Shown: positions 43,660-52,080 of the stretch, piece after piece
Layout: each line of letters begins with the position of its first letter
How positions within the stretch are numbered: the stretch's first letter is position 1
Source: Rhodocyclaceae bacterium
Lineage (GTDB): Bacteria > Pseudomonadota > Gammaproteobacteria > Burkholderiales > Rhodocyclaceae
Assembly (NCBI GenBank): GCA_016718525.1
Contig: JADKDD010000001.1
Span: forward strand, 620,001-684,000
DNA length: 64,000 bases
Direction: 5' to 3'
The notes under the pieces: generated by a model
Database searches by the model: none
Seen by the model: only the letters and a program-made list of their open reading frames with translations
Told to the model about the DNA's origin: nothing
Translations under genes and position numbers: made by a program

Positions 43660-45828
43660 ATGAAAATTTGGATGAACATGGTGGCGGGTAACGCGCGTCA
43701 AGAAAAAACCGCCAACCGACCGGCAATGGCCCTGACATTGGCGGTGGCTTCGCTGCTGGTGATGGCCGCGCCGCCCGTCATGGCCGAGGAGGCCAAGGGC
43801 TCGAAGGCGCACATTGCGGCCGTGACCAAGAAGGTCGATGGCGCCTTCATCCGTGCCAATGAGGCGCGAACGAACGACTGGCCCAGCCACGGCCTGGACT
43901 ATGCCGAGACCCGCTTCAGCAAGCTCCAGCAGATCCATGCCGCCAACGTCAAGGATCTCGGCCTGGTCTGGTCCTACAACCTCGAGTCGACGCGCGGCGT
44001 CGAGGCCACGCCGCTGGTGGTGGACGGCGTCATGTATGTCAGCGCCTCCTGGAGCATCGTCCACGCCATTGACGTGCGCAGCGGCAAGAAGATCTGGACT
44101 TTCGATCCCAAGGTGCCGCGCGAGGCCGCTTACAAGGGTTGCTGTGACGTGGTCAACCGCGGCGTGGCGCTTTATGAGGGCAAGGTTTTCGTCGCCTCCT
44201 TTGATGGCCGGCTGATCGCGCTTGATGCCGCCACCGGCCAGAAGGTCTGGGAAAAAGACACCATCATCGACCGCAAGTTCAGCTACACGATCACCGGGGC
44301 GCCGCGCGTGTTCAAGGGCAAGGTGATCATCGGCAACGGCGGCGCCGAGTACGGCGTGCGCGGCTACATCACGGCCTATGATGCCACCAGCGGCGACCAG
44401 AAATGGCGCTGGTTCACGGTGCCCGGCGACCCGAGCAAGCCGTTCGAAGACGAGTCCATGGCGCAGGCCGCCAAGACCTGGGATCCCGCAGGCAAGTACT
44501 GGGAAGCCGGCGGCGGCGGCACCGCCTGGGACACGCTGACCTTCGATCCCAAACTGAACCTGATGTATGTGGGCACCGGCAACGGCTCGCCCTGGGCGCG
44601 CAGCAAACGCAGCCCCGCGGGCGGAGACAACCTGTATCTCGCGTCCATCGTCGCGCTCAACCCCTACACCGGCAAGTACGTCTGGCACTACCAGCAAACG
44701 CCCGGCGACAACTGGGACTTCACCTCGACCCAGCCGATGATCCTGGCCGACCTGAAGATAGAAGGCAAGCCGCGCAAGGTGATCCTGCATGCGCCGAAGA
44801 ACGGCTTCTTCTTCGTGATCGACCGTACCAACGGCAAGTTCATCTCGGCAAAGAACTTCGTCGACGTGAACTGGGCGACGGGCTACGACAAGGACGGCCG
44901 CCCGATCGAAACGCCCAACGCGCGCGTTGCCGACCGGCCGCGCGAGATCATTCCCAGCGCGTTCGGTGCGCACAACTGGCACTCCATGTCGTTCAACCCG
45001 CAGACCGGGCTGGTCTACCTGCCGGCGCAGGGCGTGCCGCTCACGCTGATGGACAACAAGGACTGGAAGTTCAACAGCGTGCGCCCGGGTGAGCCGCACA
45101 GCAACATGGGCTGGAACATCGCGACGTTTGCCAACGTCGAGCCACCCAAGAGTGCGCCGTTCGGCCGCCTGATCGCCTGGGATCCGGTGCAGCAAAAAGC
45201 CGCCTGGACCCAGGAGCATGTGTCGCCGTGGAATGGCGGCACGCTGACCACCGCGGGCGACCTGGTTTTTCAGGGCACCGCCGATGGCCGTTTCGTCGCC
45301 TACAACGCGCGCACCGGCGACAAGCTCTGGGAGTCGCCCACCGGCACCGGTGTGGTGGCCGCGCCGATCACCTACCTGGTGGACGGCAAGCAGTATGTGT
45401 CGATTGCGGTCGGCTGGGGCGGCACGTATGGCTTGGTGCAGCGCGCCACCGAACAGCAGGGGCCGGGCACGGTCTATACCTTCGCGGTAGGTGGCAAGGC
45501 GCCGATGCCCGAGTTCGTGAAGTACCGCATGGACAAGCTGGTCGATGGCGTGAAATACGACCCGGCCCAGGTGAAGGCCGGCACCGCGCTGTATGTGAGC
45601 AACTGCGTGTTCTGCCACGGTGTGCCGGGCGTGGACCGTGGCGGCAACATTCCCAACCTGGGCTACATCGGAGCCTCCTATATCGAGCACCTCGACAAGT
45701 TCGTCTTCAAAGGCCCGGCCATGAGCCGGGGCATGCCGGACTTCACGGGCAAGCTGAGCGTGGACGATGTGGAGAAGATCAAGGCCTTCATCCAGGGTAC
45801 GGCAGACGCGATACGCCCCAAGAAATGA
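43660..45828 (+). CDS. PQQ-dependent quinohemoprotein alcohol dehydrogenase
   Basis: 722 residues from the ATG at 43660 (AAGGAA five bases upstream; an in-frame ATG at 43642 is less likely). It has an N-terminal signal peptide (MALTLAVASLLVMAAPPVMA), an eight-bladed PQQ propeller with the vicinal cysteines in KGCCDVVNRG, W-motifs such as GQKVWEKD and TGKYVWHYQQTPGDNWD, and a C-terminal cytochrome c domain with CVFCH. It acts in the periplasm on primary alcohols, a second route beside the AlkJ-like enzyme. It is divergent from the aldehyde dehydrogenase. Confidence 0.9.
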   Translation: MKIWMNMVAGNARQEKTANRPAMALTLAVASLLVMAAPPVMAEEAKGSKAHIAAVTKKVDGAFIRANEARTNDWPSHGLDYAETRFSKLQQIHAANVKDLGLVWSYNLESTRGVEATPLVVDGVMYVSASWSIVHAIDVRSGKKIWTFDPKVPREAAYKGCCDVVNRGVALYEGKVFVASFDGRLIALDAATGQKVWEKDTIIDRKFSYTITGAPRVFKGKVIIGNGGAEYGVRGYITAYDATSGDQKWRWFTVPGDPSKPFEDESMAQAAKTWDPAGKYWEAGGGGTAWDTLTFDPKLNLMYVGTGNGSPWARSKRSPAGGDNLYLASIVALNPYTGKYVWHYQQTPGDNWDFTSTQPMILADLKIEGKPRKVILHAPKNGFFFVIDRTNGKFISAKNFVDVNWATGYDKDGRPIETPNARVADRPREIIPSAFGAHNWHSMSFNPQTGLVYLPAQGVPLTLMDNKDWKFNSVRPGEPHSNMGWNIATFANVEPPKSAPFGRLIAWDPVQQKAAWTQEHVSPWNGGTLTTAGDLVFQGTADGRFVAYNARTGDKLWESPTGTGVVAAPITYLVDGKQYVSIAVGWGGTYGLVQRATEQQGPGTVYTFAVGGKAPMPEFVKYRMDKLVDGVKYDPAQVKAGTALYVSNCVFCHGVPGVDRGGNIPNLGYIGASYIEHLDKFVFKGPAMSRGMPDFTGKLSVDDVEKIKAFIQGTADAIRPKK

Positions 45829-46291
45829 CCGAAGGCGCGAAGTCGTGCGCAAGGTGAGCGCAAACGCCGTGCCCATATCCTGTGAGCGCACGCAATGAAC
45901 GCACGACGCTGCACCGTCTTATGTTTCACCAGCCTTGCCGGCGGCGGCTGGAATCCTTGAACCCGACGATCCGCGTGATCAGGGAAGGCGTCGGCCTGGC
46001 CATGACCCCCGAAGGCCCCGGCATTTATTTCGTGAATTACCGGGTGCTCCCGGTCGATGATGGCCACCTTCACAGTGATGACCGAGGGGACGTCACGAAG
46101 TAAATGGAGTGACGCTGCGCTGGTTGCAACTGACCTGTGGCCTGATTCTGCTGCTGGGCTCGGCCCGCATCCTGATGCCACAGGTGGTTGCTGCTGCTCT
46201 TCCACTCGCTGCCCCTCCCGGCGTAACGCCTGGCCGCGCGGGCGTATGTTGACCCGCAACTGAAATAAAACGCTGTCGAGGTAGTCGCGAT
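45829..46291. other. Spacer with no recognised gene
   Basis: High-GC spacer between the PQQ dehydrogenase and the P450 promoter region. A short frame at 45882-46103 (GPGIYFVNYRVLPVDDG) has no recognisable family or good ribosome site. A hydrophobic frame around 46109-46250 (LRWLQLTCGLILLLGSAR) might be a relic of a secreted protein. I cannot support either as a gene. Confidence 0.4.
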
Positions 46292-46333
46292 CGCCCGATG
46301 GGCACATGCATTGATGCTTGTGCCCATCGGGCG
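46292..46333. terminator. Long hairpin upstream of the P450 operon
   Basis: A 15-bp perfect stem (46292-46306 with 46319-46333) and 12-base loop, without a strong U-run. It may end transcription from the left or insulate the P450 promoter. Confidence 0.6.
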
Positions 46334-46354
46334 TTTGTCCTGACGCCCGTTTCC

Positions 46355-46423
46355 CCTATCTTTAGATAGGCGACATCCATCGCAGATAACACTAATCTCG
46401 GGCTGGCATTCAATGAATGAATG
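46355..46423. promoter_or_regulatory. Palindromes in the P450 promoter region
   Basis: CCTATC-TTTA-GATAGG at 46355-46370 parallels the CCTAAC palindrome at 43469. A second site, CATTCA-N5-TGAATG, spans 46407-46423. Both lie within 140 bases of the P450 start. Confidence 0.5.
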
Positions 46424-46492
46424 TACGCAAGGTCGGCCCGCGGCGGCGGTTTGTCCGTGCGGTCGCGGTTTTATTAATTAAGGAGACAGTGT

Positions 46493-47749
46493 ATGAGTGA
46501 AGCGCTTGTGGTGAACAACCAAAACGACCAAAGCAGGATAGACGCGATTCCGCTTGAGGATATTGATGTAAGCAATCCGGAGCTGTTTCGCAACAATACG
46601 ATGTGGGGTTATTTTGAGCGTCTGCGCCGCGAAGACCCCGTGCACTACTGTAAGGACAGCTTGTTTGGTCCGTACTGGTCGGTGACCAAGTTCAAGGACA
46701 TCATGCAGGTGGAGACCCATCCGGAGATATTTTCATCCGAGGGCAATATCACCATCATGGAGTCCAATGCGGCGGTAACCCTGCCGATGTTCATTGCGAT
46801 GGATCCGCCCAAGCACGACGTGCAGCGCATGGCGGTCAGTCCGATCGTGGCGCCTGAGAACCTCGCCAAGCTCGAAGGTCTGATCCGTGAGCGTACCGGT
46901 CGTGCGCTGGATGGCCTGCCGATCAACGAGACCTTTGACTGGGTCAAGCTCGTTTCGATCAACCTGACGACGCAGATGCTGGCGACGCTGTTTGATTTCC
47001 CTTGGGAAGACCGTGCCAAGCTGACGCGCTGGTCGGATGTCGCGACGGCGCTGGTCGGCACGGGCATTATTGATTCGGAAGAGCAGCGCATGGAGGAGCT
47101 CAAGGGGTGCGCGCAATACATGACCCGGCTGTGGAACGAGCGCGTCAATGTGCCACCGGGCAATGATCTGATATCGATGATGGCGCACACCGAGTCCATG
47201 CGCAACATGACGCCGGAAGAGTTTCTGGGCAACCTCATGTTGCTGATCGTCGGCGGCAATGACACGACCCGCAACTCGATGACCGGCGGCGTGCTGGCGC
47301 TCAACGAAAATCCGGACGAATACCGCAAGCTGTGCGCCAGCCCGGCGCTGATCGCCTCCATGGTGCCGGAGATCGTTCGTTGGCAGACACCGCTGGCGCA
47401 CATGCGGCGTACCGCGCTGCAGGACACCGAGCTCGGCGGCAAGTCCATTCGCAAGGGTGACAAGGTCATCATGTGGTATGTCTCCGGCAACCGTGATCCT
47501 GAAGCGATTGAAAATCCGGACGCGTTCATCATTGATCGCGCCAAGCCGCGCCATCACCTTTCGTTCGGTTTCGGCATTCACCGCTGCGTGGGCAACCGTC
47601 TCGCCGAGTTGCAGCTGCGCATCGTTTGGGAGGAGTTGCTCAAGCGCTGGCCTAATCCAGGTCAGATCGAGGTCGTTGGCGCGCCCGAGCGCGTGCTGTC
47701 GCCCTTTGTGAAGGGCTATGAGTCGCTGCCCGTCCGCATCAACGCTTGA
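46493..47749 (+). CDS. CYP153-type cytochrome P450 alkane hydroxylase
   Basis: Terminal hydroxylase of medium-chain alkanes to 1-alkanols. 418 residues: I-helix oxygen-activation motif GGNDTTRNSM near residue 257, ExxR in EIVRWQTPLAHMRR, and heme-binding loop FGFGIHRCVGNRLAE near residue 360. GGNDTTRNS is characteristic of CYP153. AGGAG lies eight bases before the ATG. It is a soluble three-component system: the reductase and ferredoxin genes follow directly. Confidence 0.9.
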   Translation: MSEALVVNNQNDQSRIDAIPLEDIDVSNPELFRNNTMWGYFERLRREDPVHYCKDSLFGPYWSVTKFKDIMQVETHPEIFSSEGNITIMESNAAVTLPMFIAMDPPKHDVQRMAVSPIVAPENLAKLEGLIRERTGRALDGLPINETFDWVKLVSINLTTQMLATLFDFPWEDRAKLTRWSDVATALVGTGIIDSEEQRMEELKGCAQYMTRLWNERVNVPPGNDLISMMAHTESMRNMTPEEFLGNLMLLIVGGNDTTRNSMTGGVLALNENPDEYRKLCASPALIASMVPEIVRWQTPLAHMRRTALQDTELGGKSIRKGDKVIMWYVSGNRDPEAIENPDAFIIDRAKPRHHLSFGFGIHRCVGNRLAELQLRIVWEELLKRWPNPGQIEVVGAPERVLSPFVKGYESLPVRINA

Positions 47750-47762
47750 AGCCGCGCCGATC

Positions 47763-48980
47763 GTGAGCGAAACTGTGATTATTGTCGGCGCCGGTCAGGC
47801 GGCCGGCCAGGCGGTTGCGAGCCTGCGGCAAGAGGGATTCGACGGGCGCATCGTGCTGGTCGGCGCCGAGCCGGTGTTGCCGTATCAGCGCCCGCCGCTG
47901 TCGAAGGCATTTTTGGCGGGCACCTTGCCGCTGGAGCGATTGTTCCTGAAGCCGCCGGCATTCTACGAGCAGGCGCGTGTGGACACGCTGCTCGGGGTGG
48001 CCGTCACCGAACTTGATGCCACCCGGCGGCAGGTGAGGCTGGACGATGGCCGCGAACTGGCGTTTGATCATCTGCTGCTGGCGACTGGCGGGCGTGCCCG
48101 TCGGCTTGACTGCCCGGGTGCCGACCATCCGCGCCTGCACTATCTGCGCACCGTGGCTGATGTTGACGGCATTCGTGCCGCTCTGCGTCCCGGGGCCCGG
48201 CTGGTGCTGATCGGCGGCGGCTACGTCGGACTCGAGATCGCCGCCGTGGCCGCCAAACTGGGGCTCGCGGTGACCGTGCTGGAAGCGGCGCCGACGGTGC
48301 TGGCGCGTGTCACTTGTCCGGCCGTGGCGCGCTTCTTCGAAAGCGTGCACCGGCAGGCGGGCGTGACGATCCGCTGCGCGACGACGGTCACCGGCATCGA
48401 GGGCGATGCCTCGCTGGCGCGGGTCGTGACCGGCGATGGCGAACGCATTGACGCCGACCTGGTCATTGCCGGCATCGGTCTGCTGCCGAACGTCAAGTTG
48501 GCGCAGGCAGCGGGTCTGGTCTGCGACAACGGCATCGTCGTCGACGAGGAATGCCGGACCTCTGCGCCCGGCATTTTCTCGGCCGGCGACTGCACGCAGC
48601 ATCCGAACGCGATCTACGACAGTCGGCTGCGTCTCGAATCGGTGCACAACGCCATTGAGCAGGGCAAGACGGCGGCGGCGGCCATGTGTGGCAAGGCCAG
48701 ACCGTATCGGCAGGTACCGTGGTTCTGGTCCGATCAGTACGACCTCAAGTTACAAACCGCGGGACTCAACCGCGGCTATGACCAGGTCGTGATGCGGGGC
48801 AGTACCGACAGCCGTTCGTTTGCGGCGTTCTACCTGCGCGACGGGCGATTGCTTGCCGTCGATGCGGTCAACCGCCCGGTCGAGTTCATGGTGGCCAAAG
48901 CGCTGATTGCGAACCGTACCGTCATCGCGCCCGAGCGGCTTGCCGACGAGCTTATCGTAGCGAAGGACCTGGCCGGCTGA
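47763..48980 (+). CDS. Ferredoxin reductase for the P450 (FAD, NAD(P)H)
   Basis: 405 residues from the GTG at 47763; an upstream in-frame start at 47718 would overlap the P450. Two Rossmann folds, TVIIVGAGQAAGQAVASLRQ at the N-terminus and LVLIGGGYVGLEIAAVAAKLG near residue 145, plus a flavin-binding GIFSAGDCTQHPN. This is the putidaredoxin-reductase family (compare AhpH/AlkT). It passes electrons from NADH to the adjacent ferredoxin. Gap to the P450 is 13 bases. Confidence 0.88.
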   Translation: MSETVIIVGAGQAAGQAVASLRQEGFDGRIVLVGAEPVLPYQRPPLSKAFLAGTLPLERLFLKPPAFYEQARVDTLLGVAVTELDATRRQVRLDDGRELAFDHLLLATGGRARRLDCPGADHPRLHYLRTVADVDGIRAALRPGARLVLIGGGYVGLEIAAVAAKLGLAVTVLEAAPTVLARVTCPAVARFFESVHRQAGVTIRCATTVTGIEGDASLARVVTGDGERIDADLVIAGIGLLPNVKLAQAAGLVCDNGIVVDEECRTSAPGIFSAGDCTQHPNAIYDSRLRLESVHNAIEQGKTAAAAMCGKARPYRQVPWFWSDQYDLKLQTAGLNRGYDQVVMRGSTDSRSFAAFYLRDGRLLAVDAVNRPVEFMVAKALIANRTVIAPERLADELIVAKDLAG

Positions 48981-49068
48981 TGTCGCTGTGCCGGGTCATG
49001 GATTTAATTTCATCGAACTATCAATTTACAAGGGCGCTGCCAAGGCGCGCCCATTCTGGAGAATCAAC

Positions 49069-49389
49069 ATGACAAAAGTTACTTTCATTGAACACAATGG
49101 TACGGTCCGTAACGTGGAGGTCGACGACGGCCTGTCGTTGATGGAGGCCGCCGTCAATAACCTGGTGCCGGGCATCGATGGCGACTGCGGTGGCGCCTGC
49201 GCCTGCGCCACCTGCCATGTGCACATCGACGCCGCCTGGCTGGACAAGTTGCCGCCGATGGAGGCGATGGAAAATTCGATGCTTGAGTTTGCCGGGGGCC
49301 GCAACGAAAGCTCGCGCCTGGGTTGTCAGATCAAGCTCAGCCCGGCGCTTGACGGCATTGTGGTGCGCACGCCGCTCGGCCAGCACTGA
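49069..49389 (+). CDS. [2Fe-2S] ferredoxin of the P450 system
   Basis: 106 residues from the ATG at 49069 (CTGGAGAA upstream). Putidaredoxin/adrenodoxin type: cluster Cys in DCGGACACATC plus a later Cys in SRLGCQIKLS. It shuttles electrons from the reductase to the CYP153 enzyme. Third gene of the operon, 88 bases after the reductase stop. Confidence 0.92.
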   Translation: MTKVTFIEHNGTVRNVEVDDGLSLMEAAVNNLVPGIDGDCGGACACATCHVHIDAAWLDKLPPMEAMENSMLEFAGGRNESSRLGCQIKLSPALDGIVVRTPLGQH

Positions 49390-49488
49390 ATAATACTGAA
49401 CGGCTGGGCCGGACCTGTCCTGGCTGTTCAGTGTCGGTACGCGGATCGAAGTCCGGCCGCGTGCGCTATGGTCAGGAGCGGGAGCGCA

Positions 49489-49932
49489 TCACACGTGCTT
49501 GACCAGCGACTTGGTGTAGATGCGGTAGGTGCCGATGCCGCGCGACACGATGTCGCCATCCAGGTCGTCGAGCGTCACCTTCACCGATACGTAGGCCAGC
49601 GTCTTGCCGATGTGGTCGGGCGTGGCCGATGCAAACAAGACGCCGCTGCCGATCGCACGCATGAAATCCACGGTGAGTGTGACGGTGACGGATGACAGGA
49701 TGAGCTGATCGCTGCCCGGAATCCGTCGGTCGATCAGCGTTCTGCCGCCAACCGCGTCGAGCAGCGTCAAGGGCACGCCGCCGTGCAGCACACCGTGGGG
49801 GTTGAGGTGGTCGCGCCGGATCGGCAGCCGGAAATACAGACCACGTTCGTTGTGCAGGATGTCGTACCCCACCAGTTGCTGAAACGGCCCGTGGAAGTAA
49901 CTGGCCGATGGGGTTGCATCCTGCGCGTTCAT
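49489..49932 (-). CDS. PaaI-type hotdog thioesterase
   Basis: 147 residues with the hotdog-fold signature NPHGVLHGGVPLTLLDAVGG (catalytic region), the VDFMRAI strand and a closing SRGIGTYRIY. Likely hydrolyses an acyl-CoA; substrate not determinable. Coupled by ATGA overlap to the chimeric gene upstream. Opposite strand to the P450 operon. Confidence 0.8.
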   Translation of the reverse strand: MNAQDATPSASYFHGPFQQLVGYDILHNERGLYFRLPIRRDHLNPHGVLHGGVPLTLLDAVGGRTLIDRRIPGSDQLILSSVTVTLTVDFMRAIGSGVLFASATPDHIGKTLAYVSVKVTLDDLDGDIVSRGIGTYRIYTKSLVKHV

Positions 49933-50972
49933 GACGGATCGACCTTGAAGTAGTCGGGTTTACCGGCCGGCCAAAACTCGCCCCATAGCAGCATGCCGCC
50001 CTCGACGTTGAGCAGCTCGCCGGTGATGAATTTGCCGGACGGAGCGGCGAGGTAGACCACCGCCTCGGCGATGTCCTGCACGTCACCGGGACGCTTCATC
50101 GGGTTGCACTGGTAGAAGGTCGAGACGTTTTCTTCGCGGTAGTTGTTGAAGCCGTTGCTACTTCCGAATGTCTCATAGAGTGCCGGCAGGATTGCCGCCA
50201 GATGATTCATTTCCTGGGCACAATGAACCAAGAGATCTGCCGCCATATTGCCGGTCAATGGTTGCAGGCGACTTAGCGTGCGGCCAATTCCGGCACCCAC
50301 CACCCCCGGCATTCCGCGCGGGCGCACATTGCTGCCCCCCAGCCAGAATCTGGAACGCATTTGCGCGCCGCCCGGAACAGGACGCACGTGGTGAATCAGC
50401 CATCCGGTTTCCATCGGCGTGCCCTCCATGCCACCGCGGGCACAAATCGCCACTTCACCGTTTGCCCGCAGTTTCGCTTCGTCAATACCCAAGCTGGCTG
50501 GGTGGACAAACCTTATTGTCAAGCGCAGGCACTCAGCGCCGACATACTCAACAACGTTCGATGTTCTGCCAATGTAGTGATCAAGGTCGCTGCGACCATC
50601 GCTCCAACGTACATCGACATGTGCACGTGGATGCCATAGTTTGTAGCGCTGAGCTTCGCTGCCATGCCATGCAAACCACCAATCCCACATCGCGGGCGTA
50701 ACTCGAGGCATGTTGGTCAGCACAAAAATGCGCATCGACCCGTCCGGGGCAATCGTGTAGCCGGTTTCAACCGGCCAATCGCCCGATGTCATCAACTCCG
50801 GGGCTTGTTCAACACCTGCAAAGAGTTCGTGCGCCTGCCCACCCACGAGGATAGCCTCGGTCACATGTGCGGGGAGCGGTGCCAAGTCGGGCTGAAAAAA
50901 AGCCGCATACGGACTAGTCGCCAACTCGTCGGCGTTGTACCCCAGATGAAGCGATTTTGCTGCAGGTGTCAT
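49929..50972 (-). CDS. Chimeric gene: phloroglucinol-hydrolase-like body fused to an SDR tail
   Basis: 347 residues. Residues 1 to about 270 resemble the DAPG hydrolase (PhlG) family: YKLWHPRAHVDVRWSDGRSD, YIGRTSNVVEYVG, GGMEGTPMETGWLIHHVRPV, MRSRFWLGG and HCAQEMNHLA. From about residue 275 the sequence becomes the C-terminus of a short-chain dehydrogenase (NPMKRPGDVQDIAEAVVYLA, FITGELLNVEGGM). The SDR lacks its Rossmann fold and catalytic residues, so the fused tail is probably inert. GC content changes at the junction (about 50.15 kb). Confidence 0.6.
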   Translation of the reverse strand: MTPAAKSLHLGYNADELATSPYAAFFQPDLAPLPAHVTEAILVGGQAHELFAGVEQAPELMTSGDWPVETGYTIAPDGSMRIFVLTNMPRVTPAMWDWWFAWHGSEAQRYKLWHPRAHVDVRWSDGRSDLDHYIGRTSNVVEYVGAECLRLTIRFVHPASLGIDEAKLRANGEVAICARGGMEGTPMETGWLIHHVRPVPGGAQMRSRFWLGGSNVRPRGMPGVVGAGIGRTLSRLQPLTGNMAADLLVHCAQEMNHLAAILPALYETFGSSNGFNNYREENVSTFYQCNPMKRPGDVQDIAEAVVYLAAPSGKFITGELLNVEGGMLLWGEFWPAGKPDYFKVDPS

Positions 50973-51139
50973 TTGTTAGCCCCGTGGTGTTTCCTGCGGA
51001 GTAATGCAAAAACAAAACTTCAATGAATGTGACTATATGCCGCTAGTCGGTATAGTTGTACCGCATAGTGGGTTGCAGGAAAGTAATTTCAATTTCTACC
51101 GGATGCGTTTATTCACTGTGTTTGGAATGTGCCTGGTAG

Positions 51140-51979
51140 ATGTATCCAGCACAGAAGAGATCGAGTCAGAAACCAAGAATGGAAAACATGTCCACGAAAA
51201 AACTGTATGCCAGCAAAGTCGCGCAGGACAGCCGACCAGAGAAAAGTGGCATTCAAGTCATTGAACGCGCCGCAGATATCCTGCGCACTGTGGCGCAGAG
51301 CCCAAGAGGCCTTTCGTTGGGTGAGATTGCGCTTCACGTCGGGTTGGCTCGCTCGACCGTTCAGCGCATCGTCGATGCACTGACTAAGGAAAACCTACTA
51401 ATGGGAGCAAGCGCGTCGCACGGAGTGAAACTTGGACCGGCTTTGATTGCTCTGGGTGCAGCAACGCATTTCCCAATCACCGATCTCGTGCGCCCAACGC
51501 TCGAAGCACTCGCCAAGAGAACAGGGGAAACCGTTGATTTATCGCTCGCTACCCGAGATGAAATGATTTTTCTTGATCAGGTTCCAGGCACTCACAGACT
51601 CGCCGCAGTATCGTCGGTCGGTGTAACGTTTCCCTTGCACTGCAGTGCCAATGGCAAAGCAGCTGTGGCACTGATGAATGAATCAGAACTGAAAAGGGTA
51701 CGGAAAACACTAGGTTTGGCCCGGCAAACGGCCAATACCATTACCGACTGGGAATCCTTTGATAGTGAGTTAACTCGGGTGCGCCAAACAGGTGTGGCCT
51801 ACGACCGCGAGGAAACCTCGGTGGGCATCTGCGCCATCGCCAAAGCTTTCCGGAGCCACGCTGGGGATCTCGTCGCGATCTCTATTCCGGTGCCCACTAT
51901 GCGCTTCACGGCTAATGAAAGTGACCTAGTGAACGTACTCGAACTCGAGTTCAACGTCTTACTAAAGAAACTTCGGTAA
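51140..51979 (+). CDS. IclR-family transcriptional regulator
   Basis: Up to 279 residues; ATGs at 51140, 51179 and 51188 are possible starts and the ribosome sites do not decide. N-terminal winged helix (VIERAADILRTVAQSPRGLS, LARSTVQRIVDALTKENLL) and a C-terminal effector domain (CSANGKAAVALM, VAYDREETSVGICAIA). It is divergent from the chimeric hydrolase gene, so it probably controls that gene and itself. Confidence 0.85.
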   Translation: MYPAQKRSSQKPRMENMSTKKLYASKVAQDSRPEKSGIQVIERAADILRTVAQSPRGLSLGEIALHVGLARSTVQRIVDALTKENLLMGASASHGVKLGPALIALGAATHFPITDLVRPTLEALAKRTGETVDLSLATRDEMIFLDQVPGTHRLAAVSSVGVTFPLHCSANGKAAVALMNESELKRVRKTLGLARQTANTITDWESFDSELTRVRQTGVAYDREETSVGICAIAKAFRSHAGDLVAISIPVPTMRFTANESDLVNVLELEFNVLLKKLR

Positions 51980-52080
51980 GGCGCGTATGCGGCGGACTTC
52001 GACTAACGTCGAACGACCGGTACACATTAGTTACCTGACCTTTCCAGTGTCATAGAAAACACTAGGGGATGTCCGCTTCT

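Noticed and set aside
43627..45891. A 754-codon open frame on the minus strand opposite the PQQ dehydrogenase
   Set aside because: It is the antisense shadow of a high-GC gene; the plus-strand protein has clear domains and a signal peptide, while the minus frame has none.
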